Assembly: GCA_965153455.1 (NCBI GenBank)
Contig: OZ234497.1
Location: forward strand, 13,750,302 to 13,814,301
Direction of reading: 5' to 3'
Length of the DNA stretch: 64,000 nt
From: Sphagnum compactum
Lineage: Eukaryota > Bryophyta > Sphagnopsida > Sphagnales
The translations under genes and the position numbers were made by a program. Positions 24,011 to 33,909 of the stretch are shown piece by piece. The stretch's first letter is position 1, and each line of letters opens with the position of its first letter. The notes beneath the pieces are model-generated. The model did not search any database, was not told the DNA's origin, and saw nothing but the letters and a program-made list of their open reading frames with translations.

Positions 24011-27000
24011 TTAAGTCACAGGCTGGGCAGGTACAGCTGTTAACCCCTTCTTGGACCTAAACATCTTGAACCGGTCCAGTATGTCAGCTTCATTACTGTA
24101 CTCCTTGAAGACATACTCTTCCAGTTTTACATCAGCTGGCACCTTCCCCTCACTGTAACAGGTTGGACACAAGCTGAAGTTCTTTGTGATTTCTTTGAAT
24201 CGAGGCCCCATAATGACATAATTACAAGTTGCACAAGTGACCCCAGTGTGCCGTACACGGTCTCCAGTCTCAAGCTTCACCAGCGTGTTCAATATGCCGA
24301 ATCCCCAGTTAGTGTCATCAAACATGATGAGAAACTCTGGGTATGAAACTTGTACCTTGTCCTCATCTCCATGTACCTCTGCAAGCTCACTTGTCCCCTG
24401 CAGAGGCCAGCAATGTTAGCAAAAGAAAAGAAGTCATCCATGAACGTCCCTGTTGATGTAATTGACAAATGAAGGGACCTTGCCACTTTGAAGAATGCTA
24501 AGAAGGGAAGGCCATGTTGAGATTTCAAAGGGCCTGTGGCAATGTACCTGGTCTGGAAGATAAATGGCACGTAGGTACTTGATGTAATTTTTGGCATCTG
24601 TGTTAGGAATAATGCCCTCTCTTCCAGATGGGGCATGCCATTTCAGAATATCAAAGACCAGACGCTTCCTCTTTTCAGTTGACCCTGCACACAGTGGGGC
24701 CAGCACTGCAAAGAACATTCCAGCATCCACTCGAACAGCTAACCCTGTGGGGTCCAGCACAGCTATGATTTTTTCATTAATCGCCCTCATTGCACCCTGC
24801 AAACCATTGCACTAGTGTTCTCAGACACAGTGAACCTCACCACAGACCATTCAAATTTCAGTGTCTGAAAATGTAGTCCATTTCCCTCAGTAATCATGTG
24901 ACACTAAATGGGCCTGAATCTGTCTTGACATTTACCTGGAATGTGTCTGGAGTTAGAAATCCAAACTCTTTTCTAACTCCAGACTGTGCAAGAAGTTGAT
25001 GCAAACTCTTTTCAAGCTCCTTTTTTTCAACCTTGTTGTCATTTGGAATGCCAGTAGACCTGAAATACTTTGATTCAATTTCCCTCCTCAAATCACCCAC
25101 ATCACAGCGATATAGGCGAGTGTGTTTTTGAAACTTGCGTATGTTAAGAGCACATGCAAGGAACTCACGTGCAGTTGTATTGCTCTGTGGTGCTGGTCGA
25201 AACCTCGCATTCTCCACTATCACAAATAAGGAGTCAACATCTGATTCATTCAACAGGGAACCATGAGAGATTATTCCCAAGACCTTGAAATGTAGAAACA
25301 CAGTCACTTCAAGATCCTGGCCTTCAGTTACAGGTGCAACCCTACACTAGCTTCAGTTAAAGTTCAGCTGGGTCTTCTTGAGGGACACAACTTTTCAACA
25401 TGTGATATCCATTTGCAGGTTAGATCACATACATTTAGAGACAGAATCAGGCAAAACAGGAATATAGAGAGGGCAGTGCCAAAAGACTCAAGAATGACTA
25501 TTCAACATCTCTAATGAAAACTCACCAGCTATACTGCTACGTCGGCCAGTGGCACTTTGTTCAGCACTTGCAATGGCTGAGGTAAGATCCTTGGGCCGCT
25601 TCTGCATCTGCTTCAAATGCTTTATGGCATCGTAGAGCTCCACCCGGTTAGTCATCTTGAAGGCTTCCTTGAAAGCCTTCCTGGCTTCTTCATAGTCACC
25701 AGCTCCCAACAGGGAAACTGCTCTATTCAATTGTGCCCTCCATTCCCCTGGCTTCAATGCAAGCACCTTCGCATACATCTCTGCAGCATCTCCATACCTG
25801 CAACATGTGCATACATAATAAAGCAATGTTTGCTCAAACAATAAGCACCATACATGACCACCCCTGAATGTGAGAAAAATCAAACTTTCCTCTTTGTCCC
25901 ACCCTGCATGATCTTGCACTTCTGGAAGTGAAAACTTTAAGAAAGAAGCTATACACTGTCTGCCCACACATTCAAACTATTGTCACTGTTCTGCTCTAGC
26001 TGCACAACAAGCAATAAGGTTTTAAAAGCGCTAACTGAAGTCTGCTGATATAAATTCATGTATTCCGGCAGAATGATTCAGGTTCCATTTTACCTCCCAG
26101 AGTCTTTCAATAAGCCACCAAGATTATAAAGCGCATCATGATGGTTAGGGTTCAAGTCAATTGCTTTTTGGAACTCCTGAATGGCCTTGTCATCATCAGC
26201 CTGTGCATGTAGTGCTGACCCAAGATCACAATGAGCATCTGCATAGTCAGGCTTCAGGACTAGAGCTTCTTCAAGACATTGCTCAGCTGCACGGTATTCC
26301 CCCAAACCATAAAGGGCACTCCCAAGAAGCTTGAGTGCACGATAATGTTTAGGATTCAGAATTGCAGCCTCCCGATAGTGGTAACCAGCACCTATGAGCA
26401 TTCCCTCTCCTTCTAAAGCAATGCCAAGATTGACATGGACCTGGGAGACAACAGAGAGACATCAATCTAATGACCTAAAAGCCTAGCAAACAGAGCATAT
26501 TTTGCAGTCATTAGTCTCAAATACCATTCCACAATCACAACCAACACTTATCATCATATCTCTCTCACCTAGAATTGGCATATGCTTTACAGAGCTGTGT
26601 TTACAATGATAAGCAAACTACAACATTTTTCTTTAAAGCTTGCTGGACCCCAAGAATGTAAATCTCTCCCAGCAACCTATGAGCACATAAAGCCTATACA
26701 GGTTTTAACAGTTGCTAAAAGATCACCTGTTCATCAGTGTCCTTAAACTAAAACACAAAAAGACAAAGAATTCAACAGGACTTACCTGTGGAAGGAGATC
26801 TTTCCACTGCACACTATTTGCCTCCCCTGCCTCCAGAGCAACCCTGTATTTCTTTTCCGCGTCCACATATTCCCCAAGTGAGTAGTAAGCATTTCCCATC
26901 AAAAAGGGGGCCCGGACATCCTGTGGTTTGAGCCGCTCTGCAAGGTCGAAGCTTTTGATAGCCTCTTCATACCAGTGGTGCTCAAGAAGGCAACGGCCCA

Positions 27001-27796
27001 TAGCCATGTGACGATCAAAAGCTTGATCTGGTGTCTGAACTTTACCTGCGTCCTCCCGAAACTCCGTCAGTCTCTTCTTGAAAGCTGCAGATTCAGACCC
27101 TAGTTCACCCTCCCGACTTCGCCTGTCAAAACCTTCTCCCTTATCAACTCCATCCTCCCAGTCTGCTGCTGCTACTGCTGTGTCTACCCCATTCAGACCT
27201 CCTCCTCCTTTCTTCTCATCCCTTTGTTTCCGCTGCTTGGCCTCATATCCTTTCAAGCGAAGCTCTAGATCCTCGATCCAGCCCCATGTCTCATCATATG
27301 TGATGCCATGGTTTGGAGACCTGGCCCATGCTCCTACATTCGACGACCTTTTGACCACATTGCCTGAGGTTTCATCAGCAATGGATGGGGTTGGAAGCCT
27401 AGATCCTGAACCACCAAGGTCTATACGAGAGTTGATCTTTGTCTCAGCTGTCTGTAACTCATCGTTTCCATCCCCTGCAATGGAAGCCGACGCCAAATGC
27501 AGTCCTAGGGCATCAAAATCCCTATCCACATCTCCAGCTCCATCATCATAGGTCCTCAACAGACCTTCAAAGCTTAGTCCCTTCTGATCTTCAATGAACT
27601 CCCCGTATGTCCTGAAAACCTCGTCCAGTATGGCCTCTATCTGATCTTTGCTGAACTTCACTCGGGGGTTGACAGCAATCACAAGCGCTGCCATTTCATC
27701 TCGATTCAGGCAGCCATCTCTGTTGCTATCGAACTCATTGAAGATCCCGCGAACTTTTTGTGCTCGTATACTCAATCCTTGACCGGTTTCTGACAT
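24011..27796 (-). CDS. Calcium-binding EF-hand/TPR protein (At1g05150-like)
   Basis: Six coding exons are predicted on the minus strand: 27796-26786, 26440-26094, 25797-25526, 25321-24936, 24796-24548 and 24397-24011. All introns are GT-AG with matching phases, giving 883 aa (I recall the Arabidopsis homologue as about 800). The ATG at 27794-27796 starts just before the conserved N-terminus. An EF-hand loop lies at residues 23-34 (DSNRDGCLNRDE) with ligands at 1, 3, 5, 9 and 12. A charged, Gly-rich linker is followed by several TPRs (about 260-535, e.g. 'NAYYSLGEYVDAEKKYRVAL'). The C-terminal part carries a CX2C...CX2C zinc-like motif at Cys810, 813, 832 and 835. No signal peptide or membrane span is seen. 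The family is conserved in plants but its biochemical role is unclear; calcium-dependent protein interaction is the usual inference. The acceptor of exon 4 (CTGAAG) is weak, so residues 544-560 are the least certain. Confidence 0.85.
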
Positions 27797-28670
27797 TTCT
27801 GAGGCGCTGTTCAGAGAACCCTCAGACAGTTGGAAAAGCAAGTAAAAAACGCTTCAGCAAACCAAAACCATGCGCAAGCGAGCGTCTCCACCGACGATAT
27901 TATACTGCGAAGATAGACGTCCCTGGAGAAGGAGGAGGAGGCGATAGAAGTATCAACCTGTGAGAAAAAATCCAAGCGAGGTACAAACTGTCGAACACTA
28001 AAGACGGAGAAACAAGGAGCACTCCACCACCACTTGTACTTGCTTCTCTGCCGTGCATGTATGTACAGGAGTAAGTACTCAGGGAACTGAGAACAACACA
28101 AGTCGTATAAATGAAACCGAAGGAAACGAAGAGCTAGCGGACAAAGGATTCAGAAAAAAACGGCAAACACCCAAAGAGGAAAACAAAAACAAAACAAAAC
28201 ACGGAACTCCACAATTCCGGATCACGCAACTCACGCAGAAGAACAAGAAGAATGCAGGAGGGAAACCAGCATGATATATAGAGCAGAATACAGACAAGCC
28301 AGGAATCACGGGGGGGGAGCAGAAAACAAAACAAAAAGCACACATTCAAAACCCCCAGGAAAGAAACGGAAAAATACACTCACACAGTCGGCCAAATCAC
28401 CTGCAACGAAGACAAAAAAAGAGTTCAGATACTTACGATGCAAGAGACTGATAAAAAAAAAAGGCGCAGAAATGAGAAGAAGAAGAAGAAAAAGCCACCG
28501 GCGAGGCGATGGAAACAACAGCAGCAGCAGCAGCAGCAGCGACAAACGCAGCAGATCGCGCGCGAGAGAACAGAAGGCGAAGAGAAGCGCACAACGAGAG
28601 GGAGCTTTTCTGAGAGGAAGAAGATTCGGGGGAGGTCAGGGTCGCAACAGATCTGATTAGCGCTAATTAA
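27797..28670 (-). promoter_or_regulatory. 5' leader and promoter-proximal region of the EF-hand/TPR gene
   Basis: Read on the minus strand this is CT-rich leader-like DNA. It contains a (CTG)7 run (28519-28539 as CAG on +), a CTT-rich stretch near 28480-28500, and a donor-like CATC|GTAAGTAT near 28430 with pyrimidine-rich acceptors further on. One or more 5'UTR introns are plausible. The open frames on both strands are low-complexity shadows. Confidence 0.45.
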
Positions 28671-31125
28671 TCTCGTTTAGAGAGAGAGATTAACTTAATT
28701 AATGACCGAAGCTGTCACTTGAAACAGGAATCGGTCCTTTTCCGCTTCACGTTGATCCCCATCACTTTTAATTAATTAGGTTTTTTTTAATTAATTAGTT
28801 TCTGAAATTAGCTTAATGATTGATAGGTAGATTTTGGTACGTAATCGGCCCCCAATAATGACTGGGTAAAAACAAAAAATATTCCATCATGTGAAATTGC
28901 TAAAGTTACCGCGTTCCCAGCACCAGCGCCAATCAATCACGCACGCCCATTCAGTAAAAGGCCACCCTATCTGGACCTCATTTACTAGTTACCGCTCTCA
29001 CATCCATGGCTGGCATTCACCTAGTCACCCTACTCTGGTTAGTTTGTTAGTTAGTTAGTTTGTTTTTTTTAAATAAATATTTTTTAGATGTTTTTTTTTT
29101 AAAAGGTTTTTTATTCATCAAAATCTAGTAAAATATTAGAAGTTGCAATTTTGTTTGAGAAAGAGAGGAGAAAACTTATGAGGAAGCAATTTATTTTTTT
29201 ATTATTTTTTAATTTCACCATTTGGTGACTTTTTTCTCAAATAAATATTTATTTTTGTCCAATATTTCCCTTTTTCAAAAAACAAATTGCCAAAAAGTTT
29301 CTAAAAAATCCCTGTCTTTCTACACACTGTTCAAGTAAGTAGCCAAGATTTAAAACGACTTTCATAAATTTTTATTTGCATAGCTGGTCTATAGCCAAAA
29401 ACATTTGGCTAAATCTCCTTTGTGAACGATCGCCAATGTGAAAACATCACAAAATTGAAAAATTAAATAAATAAATAAATAAATAAAATTGTGGCAAAAG
29501 GTGTTTCCTTCATTACTACGGTTAGAAATACTAACCAGGGTAAAGTGCCCTTCCTTCACATACACTAAATCAATTGTACCACTTCTTTTACCTAAGACTT
29601 AGGGTCCTTTCTTTTCTCCCTTGCATTTCCCTTCTTCTTTCTTTTTTGCCTTTTCTTGGTTGTGTTTGGCAATATATTATCTCTAGTTTTGAAGAGAACC
29701 TTTGGTTTCGGCTTTCAACCTTAACTCTCAAAGTTTTGAAGAAACCTTTAAATATGCATAGTTTTATTATGTACATTGAGGTTATTATGTTTATTATGTA
29801 CAATTAAGGTTAATAAGTTTATTATGTACATTGCGGTTATTATGAAAGGTTTAAATGTACATAGTTTATTATGTACATTGAGGTTATTATGTTTAAGAAA
29901 TGCATACGTGAGGGTGGAGCATTGAACCATGGCAATTTGCAAGGAATGACTAATTGGTTGAGGCTAAGATCGCAAAGCAAGAAAGAGATGTAGAAGAGAT
30001 CCATTCCCAACTATCATGCCAAAGGCCAAAAGCCACACTTAAAACCATAAGCGAGGATATTACTCAAGATTAAGGTGATGTTGTCACCGTTACTCAAGAC
30101 TAATTTGTTTGATTAGAGAGCGTACATAACAACATAGTATGTTCCTAGTTGACATTGTATGTTACTATGTCAAGAGGTTCCATAACACTAAATTCCAAAA
30201 CCGACCCTATCTACCTATGGTAGTATATTTTGACTCATATTAATTAGTTACGGGGACCCCCTTCAAAAAAAAATTCTTTTTGTGATGGGCATCTTTGATT
30301 GGCCCATCAACAAAAATAATAATAAAGTTTTCTAAAGTAGATGTCGTGTAATCTCCTCCTTTGGGTTGCTTATATATATATATATACCTCCTTTGGGTTG
30401 CTTTTAGGGTTATAATACCTCCTTTGGGTTGTGTTTACATATAGGTTACAAGAGTAGAACTTAGGAAAAAGGATACGGGATAAAGTGAGGAGCTATTGGG
30501 AACATGTTGGGGAACACATTGGGAACAACAAAAATCCAATGCTTCCACCCTCCCTCAAAACAAAAGCATGGGTGCCTTGGGTGGATGCTACTTCATCTCA
30601 TTGGCATCAAGAACTTTTTTGCATAATTGTGTTCTTTTGCCATTTTTTTGTCAAGAGGCTTATAGCAAGGCGATGAACTATGGGTGTACATTAAGGAAAA
30701 GTTTGTTTGTTTTCTTTGTCATGTTGAAATCTCCCAAACCATGGGGTCATGTTGAGTAAGGGTATACACCAAAATGATTTGGTAAGGTTCAGACCTACAA
30801 TGCAAGAAATTATTGAATATTTTTTAAATTATCAAAAAAAAAATATTCAACAAAAATCAAAACTAAATATTTTAGGGAAATTTGGGTAAGTTATTGGTAC
30901 TTTTCGAAAGTCTTGGATTAAGTGGGATTTTGTGAAGGTGATTGTTGTTAACATACATTGAAGAAGGAGCCATCAATAATCATGTTTGGGGGAAAACAAA
31001 TTAATTACATTCTAGGTGACAAATCCTCTTCACAATTTACAAAATTAGAATAATATTAAAATTCCAAACATTGGATTGACCTATTGAAAATTTCAACATA
31101 AATTTTTTACATCATTTTTTGAAAA

Positions 31126-31169
<44 letters not shown>

Positions 31170-31830
31170 TGCCATATAAACTAGCACATTGGTCAAAATG
31201 AACATGACAACTTTCAATCAAATTAAACATGACACATTTTAGTCGCATTGAGTATGATTAACTTATTGGAACTACATGTTGTAAATGATTGGTCTTTTCT
31301 TTTCCAACTTCAAATGTGTTGATGTTTGTTTAGATTGAAATTTTAATGAAAACTATAGGGACAAGGACATTATCTATTATAATTATCAAAATGTTTCATT
31401 ATTATATTTAAAAACTAGAACCCTATGGTCAAGGTAAAAGATTTGGATAAATCCAACATTATATAATGTCAATTTAGAGATTTTATAATTAAATGTAATT
31501 CATATCTTTTTCAAACATAATTCTTACTTTCATTATTTATACCTATGATTTATATCATGCAATGAAATAAAGGAATAAAATTAATCATTTTTATTATTTT
31601 TAAACATCTACAATGCCAAAAGAATGTATTGTAATATTTAAAATAATTTTACCTGAAAATTTTATAATGATTTTTTTCAACATAAATTTTATAATCATTT
31701 TTAAAAGTTTTGGAATGTATTATAATAGTTAAAATTAATCTCTAAATTTTTAATTTTATGATCATGAATGTAATCTTTGAATAAGGTTTTGAACTAAGCA
31801 ATATCCTTGCCCTCCTCCCCCCAACCTTTA
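28671..31830. other. AT-rich intergenic DNA with simple repeats
   Basis: No gene was recognised. Simple repeats include (AAAT)n at 29464-29487 and (TA)15 at 31135-31164. Degenerate TTATTATGTACATTGAGG words recur at 29762-29895, and a CTCCTTTGGGTTG word occurs three times at 30356-30430. The segment 30680-30890 is related to the minisatellite region at 57.85-58.43 kb. Confidence 0.5.
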
Positions 31831-31835
31831 GTTAT

Positions 31836-32102
31836 TGTCATGGCCTAGGATATTTTGGGATACTTTTGGCAATGTCATGTCCTAGGATATTTTGGGATAC
31901 TTTTGGCAATATCATGGCCTAGGATATTTTGGGATACTTTTGGCAATATCATGGCCTAGGATATTTTGGGACTAGTATGGCTCAGGGTTATAAAAGGAGA
32001 TAGTTTGGGGAACAACCCTTTAGCAGATCAACACCAGTTGATGGATCAATAAAGCTTTTCTTGTCTTGTAATTCTCCACTTGTTTGTAGTCGGTCCATAA
32101 CA
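31836..32102 (+). repeat. 5' LTR
   Basis: It begins TGTCATGG and ends CATAACA. U3 opens with four direct repeats of exactly 37 bp (starting 31836, 31873, 31910 and 31947), the last cut short. A TATAAAA box is at 31989-31995, the predicted transcript start at 32022, and an AATAAA signal at 32048-32053. R is therefore short and U5 is at most a few dozen bases. Confidence 0.95.
31989..32031 (+). promoter_or_regulatory. LTR core promoter and predicted transcript 5' end
   Basis: TATAAAA at 31989-31995 is followed 33 bp later by AGCAGATCAA (32022-32031). That distance is normal for a plant TATA promoter, so the RNA is predicted to start at or next to this word, which is complementary to the primer site after the LTR. 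Confidence 0.6.
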
Positions 32103-32114
32103 GTTTGATCTGCT
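32103..32114 (+). other. Putative self-priming primer binding site
   Basis: The first bases after the 5' LTR are GTTTGATCTGCT. They do not begin with TGG as a tRNA-primed site would. Bases 32105-32114 (TTGATCTGCT) are perfectly complementary to AGCAGATCAA at the predicted RNA 5' end (32022-32031). Allowing one bulged T, 11 bases pair right up to the LTR edge. Tf1 of fission yeast and sushi-group relatives prime reverse transcription this way, using the first 11 bases of their own RNA. Confidence 0.65.
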
Positions 32115-32245
32115 CCTTCTTCTTGTTTGTTTGTTTTGTTGTTTCAGTAAGTAGCTAGAGGTATATTGAAGTGAAACTTGGAAAGGTTATAGAAGACTAT
32201 AGGACGCTTCTACTCTCAAAGTTTCAAAAGAAAAGGATATGTTTT

Positions 32246-32896
32246 GAGAGAGATCCAAGCATCTGAAGTTTCAAGTGTAGATCTGGTTTTTTGGTCATAT
32301 CTCCTTTGTGTAAGCTTTTTTGGGTCTGTAACTTTGTGATCTTATAGATCATATAGGAATATATGTGTGAGAGAAATTTCATGTCATTTGGACTTGTATT
32401 GAGAAAGATTCAAGCATCTGAAGTTTCAAGTGCAGATCTGGTTTTTTGGTCATATCTCCTTTGTGTAAGCTTTTTTGGGTCTGTAACTTTGTGATCTTAT
32501 AGATCATATAGGAATATATGTGTGAGAGAAATTTCATGTCATTTGGACTTGTATTGAGAGAGATCCAAGCATCTGAAGTTTCAAGTGCAGATCTGGTTTT
32601 TTGGTCATATCTCCTTTGTGTAAGCTTTTTTGGGTCTGTAACTTTGTGATCTTATAGATCATATAGGAATATATGTGTGAGAGAAATTTCATGTCATTTG
32701 GATTTGTATTGAGAGAGATCCAAGCATCTGAAGTTTCAAGTGCAGATCTGGTTTTTTGGTCATATCTCCTTTGTTTAAGTTTTTTTAGGTCTGTAACTTT
32801 GTGATCTTATAGATCATATAGGAATATATGTGTGAGAGAAATTTCATGTCATTTGGACTTGTATTGAGAGAGATCCAAGCATCTGAAGTTTCAAGT
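32246..32896 (+). repeat. Four 155-bp tandem repeats in the retrotransposon leader
   Basis: Units start at 32246, 32401, 32556 and 32711, with a partial fifth at 32866, each opening with GAGAGAGATCCAAGCATCTG or a near variant. The period is exactly 155 bp and units are almost identical. The last partial unit ends about 40 bp before the gag start codon. Confidence 0.95.
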
Positions 32897-32934
32897 TTGA
32901 AGATTGAAAGCGCAAAAGTGTGAGAACTACCACC

Positions 32935-33909
32935 ATGGACAACTCAGAATCCAACATCGATCTCACTCAAATCCTCGCCGCCCTTCAGCACCTTCAACAA
33001 GAAAATGCCGTGCTTAGAGACTCGGTGACCCGCCTACAGAATCAGCCACCACCTCTTGCCCCAGTACTTCCTGCTTTTGCAATGGCCGCCCAAGAGCCCA
33101 AGATCAGTCTGCCAGAAAAGTTTGATGGAACGCGCCTCAAATTTCGAGGCTTTGTCAGCCAGCTACGCCTGATCATGCAACTACACCCCCGTCGTTATTT
33201 TGATGACACCACTCGCGTAGGATTCGTTGGAACCCTACTCACTAGGACAGCTACAGCATGGTTTGCTCCCATCCTGGAAACATCATCCCCTCTTCTACAA
33301 GATTTCAACGCCTTTATGGCGGAATTTGAAGCAGTATTTGGGGACAGTGATAAGGCCAGGACTTCAGCCAACAAGCTGCGTCGCCTCCAACAAGGGACAC
33401 GTTCGGCCATCGTCTACGCTTCAGAATTCAGGCAGCTTGCTTGTGACGTCAATTGGGGAGAAGCTGCCTTGATTGATCAATTTCGCTGTGGGCTTCGTGA
33501 TGATGTTCAAGATCTTTTGTTGACACTCGCAGACCCTTCTTCCTTCAGTGAAGCCATCACCCAGGCAATTCGGTGCGATAATCGTCTGTTCGAACGTCGC
33601 CAGGAAAAGAAAGTCACCTCCAACGCCCAGCTTTGGAACAATCGGCCTATTACGCTCCCCTTCGTTCCCCAAACAACACCAGTTGCCCGACCTGCCTCTT
33701 TTGGACCTGCTCCGATGCAGATCGACACAGCTAAGTTTAAATCTTTGACAGAAGCCGAGAAACTTCGCCGAAGGACAAACAATCTATGTCTTTACTGTGG
33801 CAACCCAGGGCATATAGCTCGTCAATGCCCTCAAAAGCTTGTCAAACTTCAGGTACAAGCTGTGGAAACTCCCCAGGAGTTGGAAAACAAGAACATCCAG
33901 TCACAGTAG
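32935..33909 (+). CDS. gag: Retrotransposon Gag with CCHC zinc knuckle
   Basis: An intact 324-aa frame. The ATG at 32935 sits in a strong ACCACCATGG context; the frame is open a little upstream but without another ATG. Residues about 10-45 look coiled-coil-like (Leu/Gln-rich). A central capsid-like region contains 'PEKFDGTRLKFRGF' and 'YASEFRQLA', words of the fungal/sushi Gag type also found in domesticated vertebrate relatives. The C-terminal part has a CX2CX4HX4C knuckle at 33787-33828. Gag would assemble the particle and bind the element RNA. The protein ends at TAG 33907-33909, overlapping the pol frame, which is shifted by -1. Confidence 0.92.
   Translation: MDNSESNIDLTQILAALQHLQQENAVLRDSVTRLQNQPPPLAPVLPAFAMAAQEPKISLPEKFDGTRLKFRGFVSQLRLIMQLHPRRYFDDTTRVGFVGTLLTRTATAWFAPILETSSPLLQDFNAFMAEFEAVFGDSDKARTSANKLRRLQQGTRSAIVYASEFRQLACDVNWGEAALIDQFRCGLRDDVQDLLLTLADPSSFSEAITQAIRCDNRLFERRQEKKVTSNAQLWNNRPITLPFVPQTTPVARPASFGPAPMQIDTAKFKSLTEAEKLRRRTNNLCLYCGNPGHIARQCPQKLVKLQVQAVETPQELENKNIQSQ

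Noticed and set aside
28079-28660. Several 70-130 codon frames on both strands with Arg/Lys- or Phe/Leu-rich composition
   Set aside because: They are low-complexity shadows of the purine-rich leader of the EF-hand/TPR gene and do not resemble any protein.
32103-32125. A tRNA primer binding site after the 5' LTR
   Set aside because: No TGG follows the LTR and nothing resembles the initiator Met-tRNA site. Complementarity to the element's own RNA start is a better explanation.
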